Positions 57,700 through 64,000 of a stretch of 64,000 nt of DNA are shown here, one piece after another (the first letter of the stretch is position 1; each line of letters opens with the position of its first letter). Position numbers and translations under genes: made by a program. Location of the stretch: positions 124,001 through 188,000 of the forward strand of contig NZ_JACSGR010000002.1 in NCBI RefSeq assembly GCF_016025525.2, in the 5' to 3' direction. The notes beneath the pieces were generated by a model, which saw nothing but the letters and a program-made list of their open reading frames with translations, did not search any database and had not been told where the DNA came from. This stretch comes from Eikenella glucosivorans (GTDB taxonomy: Bacteria > Pseudomonadota > Gammaproteobacteria > Burkholderiales > Neisseriaceae).

Positions 57700-58337
57700 T
57701 GGCAGGGCAAAGCCTGACGCTGTGGGTGTTGTCGCTATATATCACGCTGTTCCTCACGGCGGCGTTTCAGCGGCAGCAGTTTTCCTGGCTGTGGGGCAGC
57801 GTGCTGCTGTGGCTGGGCTTCGGCCTGCTTAGTGCGCGGATTATGCCCGGCGTGCTGGGGATCACGCACATCGCCAATGTGTATCCGGTGTATGGCTACA
57901 TCGCGCTGGCCAGCCTGTTTCTGTTTGCCAACGGCTGGCGCTATGATGCGCGGCAGATGGGCTGGAAGCTGGAAGGCGGCGGCACGTTTTTGGCGTATTT
58001 TGCGGTGGCGGGCGCGGTGCAGCACATTACGCTGCTGTTTCTGCTGCTGATTGCGATCTGGCAATATCCGCAGGGGATGTCGGGGCCGATGCTCACCGGG
58101 CTGTTGTCGCTGTATTTTTTGCAGCCGGTGTTGTGGATGGCGGGGCAGATGCTGCTGATGCTGCTGATGTGGCTGCACCGGCGTTATCTGAGCCGGGATG
58201 ATGTGCTGTTGTTCAGCCCGTTGCAGCTGCAGGGGGTGTTGCTGCTGAGTTTGCTTTTTCAGGTAGCCTGTTTGCTGGCGAATGAGAAGATGCTGCTGAT
58301 TGCGGTGTTGCGCGGGCTGTGGATGCTGTTTTATTAA
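57699..58337 (+). CDS. Polytopic membrane protein, unknown
   Basis: A 212-residue protein with about six membrane helices (about 8-28, 30-48, 65-82, 100-125, 135-160 and 185-208). No domain is recognised. The start ATG overlaps the TAA of the DUF484 gene, so the three genes dapF-DUF484-this form a coupled operon. A DUS near the end encodes Phe-Gln-Val-Ala inside a helix. It ends close to a bidirectional terminator shared with tRNA-Lys. It may be specific to Eikenella and close relatives; that needs a search. Confidence 0.7.
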   Translation: MAGQSLTLWVLSLYITLFLTAAFQRQQFSWLWGSVLLWLGFGLLSARIMPGVLGITHIANVYPVYGYIALASLFLFANGWRYDARQMGWKLEGGGTFLAYFAVAGAVQHITLLFLLLIAIWQYPQGMSGPMLTGLLSLYFLQPVLWMAGQMLLMLLMWLHRRYLSRDDVLLFSPLQLQGVLLLSLLFQVACLLANEKMLLIAVLRGLWMLFY

Positions 58338-58389
58338 GTGGCAGGATTTTGCCGAAGTGATGGAATCTGCCATGCTGTACGGCAAACAA

Positions 58390-58421
58390 AAACCAGCTTA
58401 AGTGCTTGCTTAAGCTGGTTT
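58390..58421. terminator. Bidirectional terminator between tRNA-Lys and membrane gene
   Basis: AAACCAGCTTAAG and CTTAAGCTGGTTT form a perfect 13-bp stem with a 6-base loop. T-runs follow on both strands (GGTTTTG on plus, GGTTTTTG on minus). It ends the tRNA-Lys transcript five bases after the CCA. Confidence 0.85.
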
Positions 58422-58426
58422 TGTGT

Positions 58427-58502
58427 TGGTGGGTCGTGAGCGGCTCGAACGCTCGACCTACGGATTAAGAGTCCGCTGCTCTACCAACTGAGCTAACGAC
58501 CC
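58427..58502 (-). tRNA. tRNA-Lys (anticodon CUU)
   Basis: A full 76-base cloverleaf on the minus strand: acceptor GGGTCGT pairing with ACGACCC, D arm GCTC...GAGC, anticodon arm GCGGA-CTCTTAA-TCCGT with anticodon CTT, variable AGGTC, T arm GAGCG-TTCGAGC-CGCTC, discriminator A and encoded CCA. It reads lysine AAG. Confidence 0.95.
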
Positions 58503-58563
58503 GAATGGAAGATGCGCATTGTAAAAATTGTTTAACGCGCTGTCAAGTATGGGCGGGAAGGGG

Positions 58564-58602
58564 AGGCTACCTGAAAACTAAAAAATGGTTTTTAGGTAGC
58601 CT
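58564..58602 (-). terminator. Degenerate DUS hairpin after the unknown gene
   Basis: AGGCTACCTGAAAAC faces TTTTTAGGTAGCCT, the right arm having lost the C of the DUS (TTTAGG for TTCAGG). It lies 23 bases past the stop of the 58625 gene (minus strand) and upstream of tRNA-Lys. Confidence 0.55.
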
Positions 58603-58624
58603 TTTGCCGCATAGACAAGCCGGC

Positions 58625-59305
58625 CTATACTACCAGCCAAGCGTTTTTATGCTGATACATCAAATAGTCGGCGATTTGCCCGTCTTCGTATGCCAGGCGG
58701 GGTTCTTGATCAGTGGTACTCGGGATGCGTTCGTCTTGGCGCACGAATTCCAATAAATGGGTTTGGCTGTCTTTTTGCAGCTGTAGGGTGCAGCGGTGCT
58801 CGGCGAGGGTGCAGTCGGCGATTTCGCAGCCGGTGAGCAGGGGCGAGAGTTCGTCCCATTCGGTTCCGTTCAAATGGCCAACCCAACCGCGAGCAGCGGT
58901 GTTGCCGTATGGGTAGATTTCTACTGCACGGTTGTCCAGCAGCGTGCTGTATCCTGCGTGCCATGCTGTGTAAACCAAGTATTCGTTTGTGTCCAACAGC
59001 AGCCCGAAAAAGCCGGGGCCGCCCATGCCGTAAGTGCCCAGATGAGTGCAGAAGCCAACAATTTTGCGCCCGATGGGGGATTTGGCTGCCAAATATTCGG
59101 GGTGGCTAAACAGCAGCACATCGCGCTTGAAGCGCATGAAGCCGTAAACCATATAGGCGCGGTTGGCCTCGCGGCGCGACAGGCCGACGGCGTAATGCGG
59201 CAGCCAGCCTTGCTTGTACCATTGCGGCACTTCTGCTTTGGACACCATCATGCAACAGCTTTCCACATTGCCCTGTTGCAGGTCTAAATAAGGGTGGCTT
59301 GTCAT
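58625..59305 (-). CDS. Hypothetical cytoplasmic protein, unknown family
   Basis: A 226-residue protein without signal peptide or membrane helix. It starts MTSHPYLDLQQGNVESCCMMVSKAEVPQWYKQGWLPHYAVGLSRREANRAYM and has a glycine-rich centre (HLGTYGMGGPGFFGLLLDTNEYLVYTAWHAG). An ordered-looking C-terminal half ends DYLMYQHKNAWLVV. I recognise no motif. Codon use is less GC-biased than in the neighbouring genes. It stands alone between tRNA-Lys and ileS with large gaps on both sides, the usual setting of an accessory gene. Confidence 0.6.
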   Translation of the reverse strand: MTSHPYLDLQQGNVESCCMMVSKAEVPQWYKQGWLPHYAVGLSRREANRAYMVYGFMRFKRDVLLFSHPEYLAAKSPIGRKIVGFCTHLGTYGMGGPGFFGLLLDTNEYLVYTAWHAGYSTLLDNRAVEIYPYGNTAARGWVGHLNGTEWDELSPLLTGCEIADCTLAEHRCTLQLQKDSQTHLLEFVRQDERIPSTTDQEPRLAYEDGQIADYLMYQHKNAWLVV

Positions 59306-59540
59306 GTGTTTGATCCTTTATGTATTTCCAGGCTACCTGAAAGAGGGGTAGCAAAGGGTAGCCATAGGTTGGATGCTTGTATCCTGCACAGCGGTTACGC
59401 CCAAATCTTGGGTTTGGAAAACCCGATTTGCGGCTAATTTTGTTGCTCCGCCTTGCTGCACTAGCTGGCTGTATGCCTGCGGCCCGCTGCCCGGTATGAA
59501 GAAATCATTATTTTAGCCATGTGTGTTTTCAGGTAGCCTG

Positions 59541-59569
59541 AAAAAAGGTGGGCATTCGTTGCCCACCTT
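59541..59569 (-). terminator. Rho-independent terminator of ileS
   Basis: On the minus strand AAGGTGGGCA and TGCCCACCTT form a perfect 10-bp stem with a 5-base loop, followed by TTTTTT. It lies about 100 bases past the ileS stop. Confidence 0.85.
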
Positions 59570-59587
59570 ATTGCTGCGGATATTTTA

Positions 59588-59658
59588 ATTTCGTTGAAGC
59601 TGACGTTTTAGCTTCGCAGAAACTCCGCTTCCTGCGGAAACTTCGTTTTCAGGTAGCC
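59588..59658. repeat. Composite intergenic repeat after ileS
   Basis: AATTTCGTTGAAGC block, then TTTTAGCTTCGCAGAAACTC, then TTTTCAGGTAGCCT. The order of the two inner blocks is swapped relative to the copy at 6541. Confidence 0.6.
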
Positions 59659-59667
59659 TAAACCGAT

Positions 59668-62457
59668 CTAAGCGTAGTCCCGCTCTTCGCCCTTGCCGTC
59701 CACATTTTCAGCGCAGCGCGGGCACAGGGTCGGATGGGCGGCGATGCTGCCGACTTCGGGCACATAGTGCCAGCAGCGTTCGCATTTGGGTGCGGTGCTG
59801 GGGCGCACGCTGATTTGGGCTTCGGCTTCGCCGCCGTTTTGCAGTGTGGCGGATGAGACGAGCAGCACGAAGCGCAGTTCGCTGCCCAAGGCGGCGCAGG
59901 GGCGGTATAGCTTTTCAGGCAGCCTTAAATCGACTTCGGCCTGCAAGGACGAGCCGACGGTTTTGTCGGCGCGCAGCGGCTCGATGGCGGCGTTCACCAG
60001 GGCGCGGACTTCGCGCACGGCCGTCCATTTTTCCAGCAGCGCGGCTTCGCTGGCGGCGGGGATGGGCGGGAAGTCGTGCAGGGTGTGGTAGAGCACGCTG
60101 TCTTCTTCGCCGCCGCCGATGATGTCCCACGCTTCTTCGGCGGTGAAGCAGAGGATGGGCGACATCAGGAGCACGAGGCTGCGGGTGATGTGGTAGAGCG
60201 CGGTTTGCGCGCTGCGGCGGGCGTGGCCGTCTTTTTTGGTGGTGTAGAGACGGTCTTTCAGAATGTCCAGATAAAACGCGCCCAAGTCTTCGGAGCAGAA
60301 CTGCACGATGTCCTGCACGGCGAAGTGGAAGGCGTAGCGCGGGTAGTGGCTGCCTGAAACCTTTTCCTGCAACTGGCGCGCCAGCACGAGGGCGTAGCGG
60401 TCGATTTCCACCATGTCGGCCTGCGGCACGGCGTCTTCAATCGGGTTGAAGTCTTTGAGGTTGGCAAACAGGAAGCTCAATGTGTTGCGGATGCGGCGGT
60501 AGCTTTCGGTTACGCGTTTGAGGATTTCTTTGGAAATCGCCAATTCGCCGCTGTAATCGGTGGCGGCCGCCCACAGGCGCAGGATGTCCGCGCCGAATTC
60601 GTTGTACACCTCCTGCGGGGCGACCACGTTGCCGATGGATTTGGACATTTTGCGCCCGTTCTGGTCCACCACGAAGCCGTGTGTCAGAAGCTGTTTGTAG
60701 GGCGCGCGGCCGAGCGTGGCGCAGCCGGTGAGCATGGAGGATTGGAACCAGCCGCGGTGCTGGTCGCTGCCTTCCAAATACAAATCGGCCGGCCAGGCGA
60801 GCTCGGGGCGTTGTTTCAGCACGGAAAAGTGGGTGCTGCCCGAATCGAACCACACGTCCATGGTGTCGGGCAGTTTGTCGTATTGTGCGCAGTCTTCGGG
60901 CGACAGCAGTTCGGCTTTGTCCAGCTCAAACCAGGCGTTGATGCCTTTTTTCTCGATGAGCAGGGCGACTTTTTCCAGCAGCGCGGCGGAATCGGGGTGC
61001 AGCTCGCCGGTTTCTTTGTGGGCGAAGAAGGTCATCGGCGTGCCCCAGAAACGCTGACGGCTCACCACCCAGTCGGGGCGGCCTTCAATCATGGCTTCCA
61101 GCCGCGCGCGTCCCCATGCGGGGAAGAATTCGGTGTCGTCCACGGCTTTGAGGGCTTTGTCGCGCAGGGTTTTGCCGTCGGTGCCGGCTTTGTCCATGCC
61201 GATGAACCATTGGCCGGTGGCGCGGTAAATCAGCGGGGTTTTGTGCCGCCAGCAGTGGGCGTAGCTGTGGGTGATTTTTTCGCTGGCGAGCAGGCGGCCG
61301 TTTTCTTGCAGCCAGTCCAGAATCACGGGGTTGGCTTCCCACACGGTCATGCCCGCCACGCGCGGTACTTCGGCAATATATTTACCTTGCGCGTTCACGG
61401 GGTTATACATCTCGATGCCGTATTGGTTGCTGACGAAATAGTCTTCCAAGCCGTGCGCGGGGGCGGTGTGCACCAGGCCGGTACCGGCTTCGGTGGTAAC
61501 GTGGTCGCCGTTCAGAATCAGGATGTCGCGCTCGATGAAGGGGTGTTCGGCGTGCAGGTTTTCCAAATCCGCGCCGCTGCATTCGGCCAGAATGGGGCTA
61601 CCTGAAAAACCGTAGCGTTCCAGCGCGGCTTCGGCCAAATCTTTGGCGAGAACCAGTTTGCCGCGCGGCGTGTCGATAAGCTGGTACGCGATGTCCGCGC
61701 CGGCGGAAATCGCCTGGCTGGCGGGCAGCGTCCACGGCGTGGTGGTCCAAATCACGGCAAACGCGTCGCCCGCAATTTCAGGCAGCCTGAAAGCCTTGGC
61801 CAGCGCGGCGTTGTCTTTGAAGCGGTAGGCCACGTCGATGGCGGGCGACACTTTGTCTTTGTATTCCACTTCGGCTTCGGCCAGCGAGGAGCCGCAGTCC
61901 AAACAGAACTGCACGGGCTTCGCACCGCGATACAGGTAGCCTGCTTTGTAGATTTCGCCCAGCGTGCGCACGGTGTCGGCTTCGGTTTGGTAGTCCATAG
62001 TGAGGTAGGGGTCGTCCCAATCGCCGATGACGCCCAGGCGGATAAAGTCTTTTTTCTGGCGCAGAATCTGCTCGGCGGCATACTGGCGGCAGAGCTCGCG
62101 GAATTTGGAAGGCGGCATTTCCTTGCCGTGCAGTTTTTCCACCATCACCTCAATCGGCAGGCCGTGGCAGTCCCAGCCGGGCACATAGGGCGCGTCGAAG
62201 CCCGCCAGCGTTTTGCTGCGGATGATGATGTCTTTCAGAATTTTATTGACCGCATGACCGATGTGGATGTCGCCGTTGGCATAGGGCGGGCCGTCGTGCA
62301 GGATGAATTTAGGGCGGCCGGCGGCGATTTGGCGCAGCTTTTTGTAGCGTTTTTCGTCCTGCCACTGCTTCACCCACGCCGGCTCGCGCTTGGCAAGGTT
62401 GCCGCGCATGGGGAAGGGGGATTCGTAGAGGTTTACGGTTTGGGAGTAGTCGGTCAT
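59668..62457 (-). CDS. ileS: Isoleucyl-tRNA synthetase
   Basis: IleS charges tRNA-Ile and edits valine. The 929-residue protein has the class I HIGH motif (PPYANGDIHIGHAVNKILKD) and an intact CP1 editing domain (TTTPWTLPASQAIS). KMSKS is in GRKMSKSIGNVV, and a C-terminal zinc ribbon has CERCWHYV and CPRCAENV. It is the bacterial, mupirocin-sensitive-type form by its zinc ribbon. The start is MTDYSQTVNLYESPFPMR at 62457. Internal AGGCTGCCTGAA-type sequences (59914-59925, 60347-60358 with one change, 61777-61788) differ from the local DUS; one GGGCTACCTGAA is at 61595-61606. Confidence 0.97.
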   Translation of the reverse strand: MTDYSQTVNLYESPFPMRGNLAKREPAWVKQWQDEKRYKKLRQIAAGRPKFILHDGPPYANGDIHIGHAVNKILKDIIIRSKTLAGFDAPYVPGWDCHGLPIEVMVEKLHGKEMPPSKFRELCRQYAAEQILRQKKDFIRLGVIGDWDDPYLTMDYQTEADTVRTLGEIYKAGYLYRGAKPVQFCLDCGSSLAEAEVEYKDKVSPAIDVAYRFKDNAALAKAFRLPEIAGDAFAVIWTTTPWTLPASQAISAGADIAYQLIDTPRGKLVLAKDLAEAALERYGFSGSPILAECSGADLENLHAEHPFIERDILILNGDHVTTEAGTGLVHTAPAHGLEDYFVSNQYGIEMYNPVNAQGKYIAEVPRVAGMTVWEANPVILDWLQENGRLLASEKITHSYAHCWRHKTPLIYRATGQWFIGMDKAGTDGKTLRDKALKAVDDTEFFPAWGRARLEAMIEGRPDWVVSRQRFWGTPMTFFAHKETGELHPDSAALLEKVALLIEKKGINAWFELDKAELLSPEDCAQYDKLPDTMDVWFDSGSTHFSVLKQRPELAWPADLYLEGSDQHRGWFQSSMLTGCATLGRAPYKQLLTHGFVVDQNGRKMSKSIGNVVAPQEVYNEFGADILRLWAAATDYSGELAISKEILKRVTESYRRIRNTLSFLFANLKDFNPIEDAVPQADMVEIDRYALVLARQLQEKVSGSHYPRYAFHFAVQDIVQFCSEDLGAFYLDILKDRLYTTKKDGHARRSAQTALYHITRSLVLLMSPILCFTAEEAWDIIGGGEEDSVLYHTLHDFPPIPAASEAALLEKWTAVREVRALVNAAIEPLRADKTVGSSLQAEVDLRLPEKLYRPCAALGSELRFVLLVSSATLQNGGEAEAQISVRPSTAPKCERCWHYVPEVGSIAAHPTLCPRCAENVDGKGEERDYA

Positions 62458-62492
62458 GGTGGTCTCGGTGTCGGCAGGCGGCCGGTGGGTTT

Positions 62493-62597
62493 TATAGTGA
62501 ATTAACAAAAACCAAGACTGCGTTGCCTCGCCTTGCCGTACTATCTGTACTGCCTGCGGCTTTGCCGTCTTGTCCTGATTTTTGTTAATCCACTATA
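62493..62597. mobile_element. Correia repeat enclosed element (CREE)
   Basis: A 105-bp element with imperfect terminal inverted repeats of about 26 bases: TATAGTGAATTAACAAAAAC on the left and, reading the other strand, TATAGTGGATTAACAAAAAT on the right. The interior CGTTGCCTCGCCTTG and GCCTGCGGCTTTGCCGTC matches the Correia consensus known from pathogenic Neisseria. It starts and ends at TA, the usual target duplication. The right end runs directly into GGTAGCCT, a DUS fragment. It lies 36 bases upstream of the ileS ATG; its left end gives TATAAA on the minus strand, a possible -10. Confidence 0.9.
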
Positions 62598-62664
62598 GGT
62601 AGCCTGCGCTGCGGTTGGAAGGATAAGGAAAACAAGCTGCCGATTTTATAAGGATTTGGCGCAA

Positions 62665-62706
62665 AAGGCTACCTGAAAACGGGTTGGCTTGTTTTCAGGT
62701 AGCCTT
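62665..62706. terminator. DUS hairpin between exbD and ileS
   Basis: AAGGCTACCTGAAAAC and GTTTTCAGGTAGCCTT form a 16-bp stem with a 10-base loop. It can end the exbB-exbD transcript. Confidence 0.65.
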
Positions 62707-62726
62707 CTGCGGGATGGGGAAAGATA

Positions 62727-62797
62727 AGGAAAAGGCTACCTGAAAATGCGGCGCAGCAAAGTTTCTGCACAGCTGAAATGGTTTTCAGGTAGCCTTT
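62727..62797. repeat. Degenerate composite repeat after exbD
   Basis: Bounded by AAAGGCTACCTGAAAA and TTTTCAGGTAGCCTTT, with AAAGTTTCTGCACAGCTGAAA inside, a diverged form of the GAGTTTCTGCGAAGCTAAAA block. The second inner block is missing. Confidence 0.55.
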
Positions 62798-62814
62798 GAT
62801 GCCGGCAGAGAGGC

Positions 62815-63255
62815 TTATTGTGCGGCCCGCTCCGGTTCTTCGGTTACGAAGCCGACTTTGCTCAGGCCGGCATCGCGCACGGCGCTGAGGGCTTTTTCCA
62901 CGTAGTCGAACTGGGCGTTTTTGTCGGCAGCGATGGCGATCACTTGGTCGGGATTGGTTTTGGCCAGCTGCTGCAGCTGGGCTTCCAGTGCCTGCAGGGT
63001 AATCTGCTCGCCTTCGGCCAGGTGGTAGCTGCCGTCGGCGGAGATGGAGAGGCGCAGCGGGTCTTTGGGCTGCGCGGCGTTTTCCGCCACCTGCTTGGCC
63101 GAGGCGGTGGGCAGCTCCAGCGGGATGGAATGGGTCATCACCGGCATGGTGATCATGAACACGATTAGCAGCACGAGCATCACGTCCACCAGCGGGGTAA
63201 CGTTGATGTCGGCCATCGGCGAATCGTCGCCGTTGTTCATCGAGCCGAATGCCAT
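62815..63255 (-). CDS. exbD: TonB-system protein ExbD
   Basis: ExbD is the energy-transducing partner of ExbB and TonB. The 146-residue protein has one N-terminal membrane helix in ADINVTPLVDVMLVLLIVFMITMPVM, containing the essential Asp of the PLVDVMLVLLI motif. A periplasmic domain ends in ALSAVRDAGLSKVGFVTEE. It starts three bases after the exbB stop. Together they power uptake through TonB-dependent receptors, mostly for iron and haem. Confidence 0.95.
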   Translation of the reverse strand: MAFGSMNNGDDSPMADINVTPLVDVMLVLLIVFMITMPVMTHSIPLELPTASAKQVAENAAQPKDPLRLSISADGSYHLAEGEQITLQALEAQLQQLAKTNPDQVIAIAADKNAQFDYVEKALSAVRDAGLSKVGFVTEEPERAAQ

Positions 63256-63258
63256 GGC

Positions 63259-63915
63259 TTACTCCTTGTCGTTCATGATTTTCACGTGCAGGTCGTAGGC
63301 GTAGGCGTCCATATCCTGCGCTACCTGCTTGTTGCCGTGCACGATAAAGTTGTAGGAGAGCACGGCGGGGATGGCGGCAAACAGGCCCACGGCGGTGGCC
63401 ACCAGCGCTTCGCCGATGGGGCCGGCCACGGTGGCAATGTTCACCTGGCCCTGCAGGCTGATGTTTTCCAGCGCGTGATAGATGCCCCACACTGTGCCGA
63501 ACAGGCCGATAAACGGTGCGGTGGCGCCCACGGAGGCGAGGATGGTGAGCCCGCCGTTGAGGCTGCGGTTGGCGATGCTCATGGTGTTGCGGATGTGCTG
63601 CACCAGGTAGTCGCCCAGCGGGATGGTAGTGAGCGGGCTGGCGGGGTTGGCGCGGTATTGGCGCGCGGCGCGGATGGCCGATTCGGTGAGCTCGCTCAGC
63701 GGGGAGGGGTGGGCTTTGGCCAGCCGCAGCATGTCTTCCATGGAAGAGACGGTGGCCACGGCTTCGATGGTGCCGCGGTTGGCGTGGCGCACTTGGTGCA
63801 GGCGGATGCCGCGCACGATGATGATCCACCAGGTGGCGATGCTCATCAGCACTAATATAACGAAGACGCTGATCAATACCATGTCGCCTTGCGCGAAAAC
63901 GTGTCCTAAGTTCAT
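63259..63915 (-). CDS. exbB: TonB-system protein ExbB
   Basis: ExbB forms the pentameric proton channel scaffold. The 218-residue protein has three membrane helices: one near the N-terminus (MVLISVFVILVLMSIATWWIIIV) and two in the C-terminal MotA/ExbB domain. Those contain GGLTILASVGATAPFIGLFGTVWGIYHALENI and GPIGEALVATAVGLFAAIPAVLSYNFIVHGN. AGGAGC precedes the ATG. The order tonB-exbB-exbD is that of Neisseria. No Fur box could be checked because the promoter would lie outside the window. Confidence 0.95.
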   Translation of the reverse strand: MNLGHVFAQGDMVLISVFVILVLMSIATWWIIIVRGIRLHQVRHANRGTIEAVATVSSMEDMLRLAKAHPSPLSELTESAIRAARQYRANPASPLTTIPLGDYLVQHIRNTMSIANRSLNGGLTILASVGATAPFIGLFGTVWGIYHALENISLQGQVNIATVAGPIGEALVATAVGLFAAIPAVLSYNFIVHGNKQVAQDMDAYAYDLHVKIMNDKE

Positions 63916-63971
63916 GATGCTCCTAAATGATGCTGTTTATATGGGTGAATGTGGGTAATCCGGGTTGCGGC

Positions 63972-64000
63972 TTAGCGTGCGGTAAAGCGCAGGGTAAAGG
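63972..64000 (-). CDS. tonB: Partial gene, probable tonB C-terminus
   Basis: Only the last eight codons and stop are in the window: Phe-Thr-Leu-Arg-Phe-Thr-Ala-Arg-stop on the minus strand. An alternating hydrophobic strand like this and the position directly upstream of exbB fit the last beta strand of TonB. The rest of the gene is beyond the window edge, so this rests mainly on operon order. Confidence 0.5.

Larger units (their letters stand above)
59306..59667. other. Intergenic region with ileS terminator and repeats
   Basis: 362 bases. From low to high: a DUS-like at about 59334, a stretch (about 59437-59490) that loosely resembles the interior of the Correia element found at 62493, a DUS at 59527, the ileS terminator (59541-59569) and a composite repeat (59588-59658). 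No gene is seen. Confidence 0.6.

Noticed and set aside
62493..62597. IS element remnant
   Set aside because: Only 105 bp, no transposase fragment, and ends and interior fit the Correia miniature element better.
62669..63829. 386-residue minus-strand frame across exbB and exbD
   Set aside because: Frame-shifted overlap of two complete, recognisable genes; Arg/His/Pro-rich shadow.

Overview
The window is chromosomal DNA of a Neisseriaceae bacterium, most likely Eikenella. Dozens of copies of AGGCTACCTGAA or its complement TTCAGGTAGCCT lie between and inside genes. This is the DNA uptake sequence (DUS) dialect described for Eikenella corrodens (AG-eikDUS). Gene content fits the family: dnaB followed by five minor-pilin genes, tonB-exbB-exbD, mltA, an E. 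coli-type argG, ftsY and pheST. Most of the window is GC-rich. Three parts are visibly AT-richer: the glycosyltransferase block (about 12.0-16.7 kb), the small-GTPase operon (29.9-34.1 kb) and the pilin operon (42.7-46.0 kb).

Layout. 0-7.6 kb: membrane protein, lipoprotein hydrolase, hflX, argG, membrane protein, psd, tyrA. 7.7-16.7 kb (all minus strand): a surface-glycan block running from three GT9 and one GT4 glycosyltransferases into rmlB, rmlA and rmlD for dTDP-rhamnose, with three small secreted proteins interspersed and no rmlC. 16.8-28.1 kb (minus): glyS, pta, hpt, two tandem secreted paralogues, lldD, a lipoprotein and mutS. 28.4-42.7 kb (plus): mltA; a five-gene operon with a membrane TPR protein, a receiver-like protein, a Ras-like small GTPase and two Roadblock-type proteins; then ftsY, recN, trxB, holC, pheS, pheT. 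42.7-52.1 kb (minus): pilX/K/J/I/H-type minor pilins behind dnaB, then rhlE, a CbiM-like protein, ung, a membrane protein and kdsA. 52.6-64 kb: purK, a D-2-hydroxyacid dehydrogenase, lgt, dapF with DUF484 and membrane-protein genes, tRNA-Lys(CUU), an unknown gene, ileS, a Correia-type miniature element, exbD, exbB and the last codons of a probable tonB.

Most noteworthy: (1) the GTPase/Roadblock operon, which looks like a complete polarity or motility switch I cannot match to a described system; (2) DUS dialect mosaicism: glyS and pheS-pheT carry Neisseria-type DUS (AGGTCGTCTGAA, AGGCCGTCTGAA) and ileS carries AGGCTGCCTGAA variants, suggesting aminoacyl-tRNA synthetase genes acquired by transformation from relatives; (3) a Correia element just upstream of ileS that appears to sit inside a degenerate DUS; (4) a family of DUS-bounded composite intergenic repeats; (5) DUS copies that supply the stop codons of several genes and recurrent short peptides inside proteins.

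All calls come from reading the sequence and its translations; no database search was run. Start codons were moved from the longest reading frame wherever a ribosome binding site, a -10 box or family knowledge indicated a shorter protein.
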